NCBI GenBank assembly: GCA_023427545.1
Contig: JAEZBF010000006.1
Span: forward strand, 1 to 5,325
Source: Pseudomonadota bacterium
Lineage (GTDB): Bacteria > Pseudomonadota > Alphaproteobacteria > Rhizobiales > Devosiaceae
DNA: 5,325 nucleotides
Direction of reading: 5' to 3'
The notes under the pieces were generated by a model. It was not told the origin of the DNA. It did not search any database and worked only from the letters and a program-made list of their open reading frames with translations. The translations under genes were made by a program, and so were the position numbers. Of the stretch, positions 1-5,325 are shown piece by piece (position 1 is the first letter of the stretch; every line of letters begins with the position of its first letter).

Positions 1-31
1 GGTTTGCACCGGGCCGGCGGCGTAATCGACG

Positions 32-1135
32 TTATTGGACATTGGCCCCGACGACGCTGTCCCACTTGGTGGTGACGATCGTCTTGTTGTTGTCCTGCTC
101 CTCGAGCGTCGGGAACACGGCCTTGGCGTAGAGATCTGCCGGCGGCAGCTTGTCGAGCACTTCCTGCGGGACCTTGCCTTCGCTGACCATCTGGTTGAAG
201 CGGGCAGGGTGACAGTAGCCGTTGAGGAAGCCGAGCTGGCCTTCATCGGAGTAGATGTACTCGAGCCAGAGCTTGCCCGCGTTCGGGTGCGGGGCATAAG
301 CGCTGACGGCCTGCGCGTAGACGCCGGCAACGACCGAGCTCGGCGGCACCACGACTTCGACCGGCGGGTTCCCGGCGAGAGTGTCGCGGTCGGCGAGCGC
401 GTTGTAGTCCCAGCGCACGATGATCGGCGTCGTGCCCTGAGCCAGCGACGACGCCTTGCCGATCACCGGCACGAAGTTGCCCTTGTCGTTGAGCTGCTTG
501 AAGAAATCGAGACCGGCTTCGGGCGCCTTGGCGGCGTCGCCACCCGTAGCCGCGAGCCCGGCAGCGTAGACCGAGATGATCGCCTGGTTGGCCGCGCGCG
601 GATCGCCGGCAAGGGCGACCTGGCCGTTATGCTCGTCCTTGAGCAGGTCGGCCCAGTCCTGCGGCACGTTTTCGACGAGGTCCTTGTTCACCTCGAAGGC
701 CAGCACGCCGTAATAGCCGCCGTACCAGTGGCCGTCGGGATCCTTCACCTCGATGCCGTCGAAGGTCGAGACCTTGTAGGGCAGCAGCAGGCCTTCGGCG
801 GTTGCTGACGGACCGAAGGCGAGGCCGACGTCGATCACGTCCGGCGCCTGCGGGCCCTTGTTGTCCTTGTTGGCCTTGATGGCCTCGATTTCGTCGGCCG
901 AGCCCGCATCAGGGTTCAGCTCGTTGATGGTGATGCCGGGATACTTGGCCTTGAAGCCATCGAGGATGCCGGCCCAGCCGCACCAGTCATGCGGCAGGGC
1001 AATGACCGTGAGCTGGCCCTCGGCCTTGGCGGCATCGTAAAGCGCCGTGAGGTCGGTCTGCGCCGTGGCCGGTAGCGCCGTCGCCAACAGAGCGAAGGTC
1101 GAAACCGAAGCGGCGAACGCGTTCATCATTCGCAT
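32..1135 (-). CDS. Periplasmic substrate-binding protein of an ABC importer (extracellular solute-binding family 1 type), substrate unknown
   Basis: Complete 367-residue protein that should capture a small solute in the periplasm and deliver it to an inner-membrane ABC permease. Residues 1-25 form a Sec signal peptide with a short basic start, a hydrophobic core and an ATA-Q cleavage site. The mature part starts in the style of ferric-iron/polyamine-type binding proteins (LYDAAKAEGQLTVIALPHDW, 32-51). It carries PDVIDVG (98-104), WYGGYYGVLAFEVN (137-150), RWDYNALADRD (241-251) and the family's late helix APHPNAGKLWLEYIYSDEGQ (281-300). Cys52 and Cys308 are the only cysteines and could form a disulfide. 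W242, D243 and Y244 are plausible pocket residues, by inference only. The ATG at 1135 is favoured over internal ATGs at 1129 and 1126 because AAGGGAG lies 6 bases upstream. No terminator is seen in the 31 bases after the TAA, so permease and ATPase genes may follow off the left edge. Nearby iron-linked genes make ferric iron tempting, but polyamine or another ligand fits equally well. Confidence 0.9.
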   Translation of the reverse strand: MRMMNAFAASVSTFALLATALPATAQTDLTALYDAAKAEGQLTVIALPHDWCGWAGILDGFKAKYPGITINELNPDAGSADEIEAIKANKDNKGPQAPDVIDVGLAFGPSATAEGLLLPYKVSTFDGIEVKDPDGHWYGGYYGVLAFEVNKDLVENVPQDWADLLKDEHNGQVALAGDPRAANQAIISVYAAGLAATGGDAAKAPEAGLDFFKQLNDKGNFVPVIGKASSLAQGTTPIIVRWDYNALADRDTLAGNPPVEVVVPPSSVVAGVYAQAVSAYAPHPNAGKLWLEYIYSDEGQLGFLNGYCHPARFNQMVSEGKVPQEVLDKLPPADLYAKAVFPTLEEQDNNKTIVTTKWDSVVGANVQ

Positions 1136-1141
1136 GTACGT

Positions 1142-1148
1142 CTCCCTT
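1142..1148 (-). promoter_or_regulatory. Shine-Dalgarno site of the substrate-binding protein gene
   Basis: Read on the minus strand this is AAGGGAG, followed by 6 bases and then the ATG at 1135. It is a strong ribosome binding site and fixes the start at the first of three closely spaced ATG codons (1135, 1129, 1126). Confidence 0.75.
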
Positions 1149-1274
1149 GATGTTCTCGTGTTGCCCCGAGGCGCCGCGGCCCAAAACCCGCTGTTGGATC
1201 AAGCAGGCCGCATGACACGGTTGCGACACTATTCGGAACGGTCGCGCTCCGCCATACCCGGGCGGCGGCAGAAT

Positions 1275-1290
1275 ACTTGACCCAGCAAGT
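1275..1290. promoter_or_regulatory. Perfect short dyad, possible operator of the imelysin cluster
   Basis: ACTTG-ACCCAG-CAAGT is a perfect 5-bp inverted repeat with a 6-base centre. It lies 45 bases before the ATG at 1335 and overlaps the only -35-like hexamer found there (TTGACC, 1277-1282). That position suits a repressor or activator site. The core also reads TGA-N9-TCC, one base off the TGA-N9-TCA form described for the rhizobial iron regulator RirA. Five-base arms occur by chance fairly often, so this is only a candidate. Confidence 0.25.
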
Positions 1291-1304
1291 CCGCTTCGTT
1301 TACC
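1277..1304 (+). promoter_or_regulatory. Weak sigma-70-like promoter candidate for the imelysin cluster
   Basis: TTGACC (1277-1282) matches five of six bases of the -35 consensus. TTTACC (1299-1304) follows after 16 bases and matches the -10 consensus at only three positions. It lies about 30 bases upstream of the imelysin ATG, which would leave a short leader. Alphaproteobacterial -10 elements are often degenerate, so it is plausible but unproven. I found no better pair on this strand of the divergent intergenic region, and none I would defend for the leftward gene. Confidence 0.25.
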
Positions 1305-1324
1305 GCCGAACTCAGCAAACGAGC

Positions 1325-1329
1325 GGGAG
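1325..1329 (+). promoter_or_regulatory. Shine-Dalgarno site of the first imelysin gene
   Basis: GGGAG ends 5 bases before the ATG at 1335. This supports that start over the in-frame ATG at 1341, which would have an 11-base gap. Confidence 0.7.
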
Positions 1330-1334
1330 AAATC

Positions 1335-2633
1335 ATGCGGATGGGCAGGATCGGGCAGGGCGCTCTCGCTGCGGCTTTCATGGTGGCGCTGAGCTTCGGC
1401 AGTTTCGCGGCCGAACCAACGCCGGACCAGGTCCTCGCGACCTACGCCGACATCGCGCTCGCCGGCTTCGAAGACAGCCTCGCCGGCGCCCAGGCACTTG
1501 ACGCTGCGATCGACGCGCTGATCGCCAGCCCGTCCGATGCTACCTTGAATGCTGCGCGCGAGGCGTGGCTCACCGCGCGCATTCCCTACCTCCAGACCGA
1601 GGCCTTCCGGTTCGGCAATCCCATCGTCGACGACTGGGAGCCCCGGGTGAACGCCTGGCCGCTGGACGAGGGGCTCATCGACTACGTCACCACCGCCTAT
1701 GGTTCGGAGAGCGACCTCAACAGGCTCTACGTCGCCGACGTTATCGCCAACCCCAGCATCACGGCCGACGACGTGACGATCGACGCCAGCGTCATCTCGC
1801 CCGAGCTGCTGCGCGACCAGCTGCAGGAGGCGGGCGGCATCGAGGCGAACGTTGCGACCGGTTATCACGCCATCGAATTCCTGCTCTGGGGGCAGGACAC
1901 CAACGGCACGGGACCGGGTGCCGGCACCCGGCCAGCCACGGACTACGACGTCGCCAACTGCACCGGCGGCAACTGCGACCGACGGGCTCAGTACCTCAAG
2001 GCGGCGTCCACGCTGCTGCTGGCCGATCTCGAGGAGATGGTCGGCAACTGGCAGGAGAGCGGCGCGGCCCGCACCGCTTTGCAGGATCTCGGCATCCCCG
2101 CCATCCTCACCGGCATGGGTTCGATGAGCTACGGCGAGCTCGCCGGTCAGCGCATGAAGGTCGGCCTGCTGCTCCACGACCCGGAGGAGGAGCACGACTG
2201 CTTCTCCGACAACACGCACAACTCCTACTACTACGATGCCGTCGGCATCCGGAACGTCTACCTCGGCAGCTATACCCGCCCGGATGGCGCCGTGGTCAGC
2301 GGGCCCTCGATCTCGGAGCTGCTCGCGTCCAAGGATCCGGCGCTCGACACCGAGATCAAGCAGCTACTGGATGAGTCCGTCGCGCGCATGGAGGCGATCC
2401 GTGCGAAGGCGAGTGCCGGCGAGCACGTCGACCAGCTGATCGGCGAGGGCAATACCGAGGGCAACGCCATGGTCCAGGCGGCCATCGACGCACTGATCGC
2501 GCAAACGCGTGGTATCGAGCGTGCCGTCACCGCCCTCGGTGTCGTGGGTGTCACAATCGAGCAGAGCGACAGCCTCACCGACCCGGCGCTGGTCACCGGC
2601 GACGAAACCCAGCCGGGCGCGGTGTTCCAGTAG
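1335..2633 (+). CDS. Imelysin (peptidase M75) family periplasmic/outer-membrane protein, IrpA type
   Basis: Complete 432-residue exported protein of the IrpA/imelysin family (COG3487 type). The N-terminus is a Sec signal peptide, with cleavage likely after SFAA (about residue 26). The body is mostly helical and shows the subgroup's conserved blocks in order: AWLTARIPYLQTEAFRFG (77-94), VNAWPLDEGLIDYV (105-118), the family signature GxHxxE as GYHAIE (176-181, H178 and E181) inside ATGYHAIEFLLWGQD, CTGGNCDRR (209-217), and MKVGLLLHDPEEEHDCFSDN (274-293) leading into THNSYYYDAVGIRNVYLG (294-311). Cys209 and Cys214 could pair. GxHxxE is thought to be a metal site. The family was named for a proposed insulin-cleaving protease, but structural work questioned proteolysis, and cyanobacterial IrpA is tied to growth under iron limitation. 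An iron-binding or iron-handling role is therefore the better guess. It heads a rightward cluster with a c-type heme protein and a second imelysin-like protein. The family call is very secure; the exact function is not. Confidence 0.95.
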   Translation: MRMGRIGQGALAAAFMVALSFGSFAAEPTPDQVLATYADIALAGFEDSLAGAQALDAAIDALIASPSDATLNAAREAWLTARIPYLQTEAFRFGNPIVDDWEPRVNAWPLDEGLIDYVTTAYGSESDLNRLYVADVIANPSITADDVTIDASVISPELLRDQLQEAGGIEANVATGYHAIEFLLWGQDTNGTGPGAGTRPATDYDVANCTGGNCDRRAQYLKAASTLLLADLEEMVGNWQESGAARTALQDLGIPAILTGMGSMSYGELAGQRMKVGLLLHDPEEEHDCFSDNTHNSYYYDAVGIRNVYLGSYTRPDGAVVSGPSISELLASKDPALDTEIKQLLDESVARMEAIRAKASAGEHVDQLIGEGNTEGNAMVQAAIDALIAQTRGIERAVTALGVVGVTIEQSDSLTDPALVTGDETQPGAVFQ

Positions 2634-2643
2634 AGTGCCCGGA

Positions 2644-2728
2644 CCTCGTGGTTCGACAAGCTCACCATGTGGTCCTCACGAATACCCGTGCTTCAGTATC
2701 CTCATGGTGACCCTGTCGAACCACGAGG
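2644..2728. repeat. Long imperfect palindrome, dispersed intergenic repeat type
   Basis: Two 26-base arms, 2644-2669 and 2703-2728, are inverted copies with 24 of 26 positions complementary; the mismatches pair 2659 with 2713 and 2661 with 2711. The stem can extend to 2672/2700 past one further mismatch. The loop of about 27 bases holds a small inner hairpin, CACG-AATACC-CGTG (2677-2690). The arms include GTGGTTCGACAAGCTCACC and its partner. I recall this motif as a recurring intergenic palindrome in alphaproteobacterial genomes, where it is often mis-annotated as short proteins beginning MVSLSNHE or MVTLSNHE; both readings are present here. No T-run follows either arm, so it is not a standard intrinsic terminator. 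In RNA it would form a very stable hairpin between the first and second genes of the cluster and could act in mRNA processing, stability or attenuation. Confidence 0.85.
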
Positions 2729-2749
2729 CGTGGCATACAGCTGAGCTAG

Positions 2750-4267
2750 ATGCATAAGACTCTCACCGCGCTGCTCACTGTCACCTTATGCGCTGGGCTT
2801 GCGCTCGCGCAGGAGCCCGTCGCGCTTGAGCGCACGGACCTCAGTGCGGACGACCTCGCGCGCGTCCGGGCCGTTACCGCACCGACCGGCAATTTCACTC
2901 GCCCCGAGAACTTCGAGACGATGCAGGCCGGGGCAGGGACCGTCAGGAAGCTCGTCAACCGCGATACCTTTTCGTTCAGTCTCGCGAACCTCAGCTTCGA
3001 GCAGGAGTCCGACTTCAAGCTGGGGAATGCCTTCTTCACCAAGATCTGGGTGTCATCCCCGTCGTCGACTGAAGCGTCGGACGGCCTCGGGCCGCTGTTC
3101 AACTCGCGCGCCTGCCAGAACTGCCATCTCAAAGATGGCCGCGGCCATCCGCCGGCCAGTGCTGATGGAGCGGCGGAGTCGATGTTCCTGCGGCTCTCCA
3201 TCCTACCGAAAGATGAGGCGCAGAAGCAGGCGCTTGCCGATCGCACGCTGATCGAAGTGCCCGAGCCGACCTATGGCACCCAACTGCAGGAATTTGCCGT
3301 GCCCGGACTGAAGCCCGAAGGTCACATGGTGATCGACTACACCGACCGGCCGGTGACGCTCGGCGACGGCACCGTCGTGACCTTGCGGGCGCCGCACTAC
3401 CGGATCGCCGACCTCGCCTACGGCCCGATGGACCCTGAGGTCATGTTGTCGCCGCGCGTCGCGCCGCAGATGATCGGTCTCGGCCTGCTCGAACAGGTGC
3501 CCTATGAAGACATCCTCGCGCGTGCGGATCCCGATGACGCCGACCACGATGGCATCTCCGGCAAGCCCAATTGGGTGCGCGAGCCCGAAAGCGGTCAGAT
3601 CATGCTCGGGCGGTTCGGCTGGAAGGCCGGCGCGCCGACCATTCGCTCCCAGTCCGCTGGCGCCTTTGCGGGCGACATCGGCATCTCGACGCCGCTCCGC
3701 AACGTGCCGCATGGCGACTGCACGGCCCTCCAGCAGGCCTGCACCACCGCGGCAACCGGCGTGCAGATCCGGCTCGGCGACTCCGAAGCGCCCGATCCGA
3801 TCCTGCCGCTGGTGACCTTCTACGCGCAGAACCTGGGCGTGCCGCAACGCCGCGAAGTCGCTGCCCCGGCGGTGCTGCGGGGCAAGCAGACGTTCTATGA
3901 GGCCGGTTGTGTCGGCTGCCACACGCCGAAGTTCGTCACCAGTCGCGACGCCGAAATACCTGCGCACCAGTTCCAGCTGATCTGGCCCTACACCGACCTG
4001 CTGCTCCACGACATGGGCGAGGGGCTTGCCGACCATCGGCCGGAAGGCGACGCGAATGGCACCGAGTGGCGGACGCCGCCGCTCTGGGGGATCGGGTTGA
4101 CCAAGGTGGTTTCGAACCACACGCTGTTCCTGCACGATGGCCGCGCCCGCAACCTCGAGGAAGCGATCCTCTGGCATGGCGGGGAGGCGGAAGCGGCGCG
4201 GAATCGCTATGCTGAGATGAGCAAGGCGCAGCGCGACGACCTCATTGCCTTCCTGGAGTCCCTCTGA
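2750..4267 (+). CDS. Di-heme (thiol) oxidoreductase family c-type cytochrome, exported
   Basis: Complete 505-residue protein of the predicted 'thiol oxidoreductase'/DHOR family (COG3488 type), distantly related to MauG and bacterial cytochrome c peroxidases. Residues 1-20 are a Sec signal peptide (cleavage at LALA-Q), so heme would be attached in the periplasm by cytochrome c maturation. Two heme-binding motifs are visible: CQNCH (122-126) and CVGCH (387-391). Other family blocks are DPDDADHDGISGKPNWV (260-276), with a calcium-loop-like Asp pattern; a Cys324/Cys331 pair that may be a disulfide; LLLHDMGEGLADHR (417-430), where M422 is a possible axial ligand; EWRTPPLWGIG (439-449); and LFLHDGRARNLEEAILWHGG (459-478). 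The length is normal for the family. The start has only a weak upstream GAG (2743-2745), but the signal peptide begins immediately, so the ATG is probably right. The substrate is unknown. Its place between two imelysin-like genes suggests redox work on periplasmic iron. Its stop overlaps the next start by one base. Confidence 0.93.
   Translation: MHKTLTALLTVTLCAGLALAQEPVALERTDLSADDLARVRAVTAPTGNFTRPENFETMQAGAGTVRKLVNRDTFSFSLANLSFEQESDFKLGNAFFTKIWVSSPSSTEASDGLGPLFNSRACQNCHLKDGRGHPPASADGAAESMFLRLSILPKDEAQKQALADRTLIEVPEPTYGTQLQEFAVPGLKPEGHMVIDYTDRPVTLGDGTVVTLRAPHYRIADLAYGPMDPEVMLSPRVAPQMIGLGLLEQVPYEDILARADPDDADHDGISGKPNWVREPESGQIMLGRFGWKAGAPTIRSQSAGAFAGDIGISTPLRNVPHGDCTALQQACTTAATGVQIRLGDSEAPDPILPLVTFYAQNLGVPQRREVAAPAVLRGKQTFYEAGCVGCHTPKFVTSRDAEIPAHQFQLIWPYTDLLLHDMGEGLADHRPEGDANGTEWRTPPLWGIGLTKVVSNHTLFLHDGRARNLEEAILWHGGEAEAARNRYAEMSKAQRDDLIAFLESL
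4255..4258 (+). promoter_or_regulatory. Shine-Dalgarno site inside the heme-protein gene for the downstream imelysin-like gene
   Basis: GGAG lies within the last codons of the heme-protein gene, 8 bases before the ATG at 4267 and 11 before the ATG at 4270. The spacing favours 4267, where the start codon shares its A with the upstream TGA. This is a typical arrangement for translational coupling. Confidence 0.6.
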
Positions 4268-5325
4268 TGATGCGCAGCGTTGCTCTCGCCTTCGTCCTCG
4301 TCGCCACGCCGGCCTACGCCCAGCAGGCGACGATAACCGTTGGCGAGGTGCTGCGCGAGGCGGTGACGAACGTTTTCCGGCCCGAGTTCAACGATCTCGC
4401 GGCCAAGGCTGAGACGCTCCGGATCGATGTCGCAAAACTCTGCGAAGCACCCTCCGCGGCGGCGTTGGAAACGGCGCGCGACGACTTTGCGGCAGTTGCC
4501 TTGGCGCACGCGCGGATCGAGTTCCTCCGCTTCGGCCCGGTGCGGGAGAACAATCGCGGCGAGCGGCTGCTGTTCTGGCCCGACCGCAAGGGGATAGGCC
4601 TGCGGCAGGTGCAGGCGATCCTCTCGAGCAAGGATGAGGCGGCGACCGATCCCAGCACCCTGCTGGGCAAGAGCGTTGCCGTTCAGGGTCTGGGCGCGCT
4701 CGAATACGTGCTCTACGGCACCGGCGCCGACGAGCTGACAAGCGCCCGGGGCGATTTCCGCTGCCGCTACGGCAACGCGGTGGCAACTGCCATCGACACG
4801 GTCGCCGATGAAATCGCCGCCGGCTGGAACGCCCCGGACGGTGTCGCCGAGCATTTCACCAACCCGACACCGGACAACACCGACTTTCGTACCCTGCAGG
4901 AGGGATTGGAGCGGGTGGTCGCCTCGATGGCCTACACGATCGAGGAGATCGGCGAGACTCGCCTTGCTCCCCTCATGGGTGCGAACGGGGGCAAGCCCAA
5001 TCCGCGCCTTGCGCTCTACTGGCGCTCTGGGCTGACCCTGGCGGCGATCCGCGCGAACTTCGAAGGTGCGAGCAGGCTGTTCGAGGGCTCGAGCATAGGC
5101 GAGCTCGCGCCCGGCTGGATGGGCGACAACATCGCCTACGAATTCACCCATGCCGACCGCACCGCAGCCAAGGTGACGTTGCCGGTCGCGGAAGCGCTGC
5201 ACGACGCGGCGCAATCATCGGCGTTGCGCGAACTGACGGTCCTCACCGGCACGCTGCACGAGTTCCTGACCAACATCTTCCCGCCCGCTCTGGGGGTCTC
5301 CGTGGGCTTCCAGTCCAACGAGGAG
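4267..5325 (+). CDS. Second imelysin-like family protein (COG3489 type), 3' end cut by the window
   Basis: The open frame runs from ATG 4267 to the window edge, 353 codons without a stop. The N-terminus MMRSVALAFVLVATPAYA is a Sec signal peptide with an AYA-Q cleavage site after residue 18. Recognisable blocks are ARIEFLRFGPVRENNRGERL (82-101) followed by LFWPDRKGIGLRQVQAIL (102-119), then VQGLGALEYVLYG (139-151), and near the end FLTNIFPPALGVSVGFQSNE (333-352). The position equivalent to GxHxxE reads GLGALE (141-146): the Gly and Glu are kept but the His is Gly143, so any metal site must differ from that of the first imelysin protein. Cys59 and Cys166 are present. Related proteins end soon after an LGF-N-x-x-DGD-like tail, so only a few codons are probably missing. 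It overlaps the heme-protein stop by one base, which argues strongly for one transcript and a joint periplasmic role, probably iron-linked. The family call rests on these motifs and on the conserved neighbourhood. Confidence 0.88.
   Translation, partial: MMRSVALAFVLVATPAYAQQATITVGEVLREAVTNVFRPEFNDLAAKAETLRIDVAKLCEAPSAAALETARDDFAAVALAHARIEFLRFGPVRENNRGERLLFWPDRKGIGLRQVQAILSSKDEAATDPSTLLGKSVAVQGLGALEYVLYGTGADELTSARGDFRCRYGNAVATAIDTVADEIAAGWNAPDGVAEHFTNPTPDNTDFRTLQEGLERVVASMAYTIEEIGETRLAPLMGANGGKPNPRLALYWRSGLTLAAIRANFEGASRLFEGSSIGELAPGWMGDNIAYEFTHADRTAAKVTLPVAEALHDAAQSSALRELTVLTGTLHEFLTNIFPPALGVSVGFQSNEE

Noticed and set aside
1..31. Start of a downstream permease gene at GTG (minus strand, positions 9-7)
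   Set aside because: Only three codons would be visible and there is no convincing ribosome site before them, so this cannot be supported.
35..808. Open frame of 257 codons on the plus strand opposite the substrate-binding protein
   Set aside because: It is antisense to a clear solute-binding protein and its Arg/Val/Asp-rich product has no recognisable features.
987..2219. Open frame of 410 codons on the minus strand across the binding-protein start and half of the imelysin gene
   Set aside because: It overlaps two genes with clear family motifs and signal peptides. Its Arg/Gly/Val-rich product resembles no known protein and it is a typical GC-rich antisense shadow.
2270..2668. Minus-strand frame starting MVSLSNHE at the left palindrome arm
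   Set aside because: Its start comes from the dispersed palindrome and the rest is antisense to the imelysin gene. This is a common mis-annotation pattern for this repeat.
2644..2728. The palindrome as a rho-independent terminator
   Set aside because: Neither side is followed by a run of T, and the loop is long. The downstream genes also belong to the same conserved cluster.
3203..4177. Open frame of 324 codons on the minus strand inside the heme-protein gene
   Set aside because: It lies wholly antisense to a gene with two CxxCH motifs and strong family blocks. Its composition is that of a shadow frame.
4207..5214. Open frame of 335 codons on the minus strand opposite the second imelysin-like gene
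   Set aside because: The plus-strand frame has a signal peptide, a coupled start and imelysin-like motifs. The minus frame shows no recognisable domain.

Overview
The window is GC-rich (by eye about 65%) and densely coding. Its codon use, Sec-exported proteins and dispersed intergenic palindrome suggest an alphaproteobacterium, most likely of the Hyphomicrobiales (Devosia/Rhizobium-like). This assignment comes from family resemblance, not from a marker gene. All four proteins seen carry a convincing Sec signal peptide, so this is a periplasm-directed region.

Layout: (1) Positions 32-1135, minus strand, encode a complete periplasmic substrate-binding protein of an ABC importer. Its transporter partners would lie off the left edge. 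(2) Positions 1136-1334 form a divergent intergenic region with good Shine-Dalgarno sites for both flanking genes. It also holds a weak promoter-like pair overlapped by a perfect 5-bp dyad on the rightward side. (3) Positions 1335-5325 are a rightward cluster: an IrpA-type imelysin protein, a two-CxxCH c-type 'di-heme/thiol oxidoreductase' family protein, and a second, divergent imelysin-like protein cut by the right edge. The last two overlap by one base (TGATG). A long imperfect palindrome (2644-2728) of a dispersed-repeat type sits between the first two.

How the genes may work together: imelysin-like proteins (IrpA, EfeO/EfeM relatives) are linked to iron. Here two of them bracket a periplasmic multiheme redox protein. 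The order matches the conserved neighbourhood COG3487-COG3488-COG3489, which I recall is often followed by a DUF1513 (COG3490) gene that would lie just past the right edge. By analogy with EfeO (imelysin domain) plus EfeB (heme peroxidase), I infer a periplasmic iron-handling module in which metal-binding proteins work with a heme redox enzyme. The biochemistry of this locus is not settled, and no membrane permease for it is visible here. The divergent binding protein may share its regulation, but its ligand cannot be read from the sequence.
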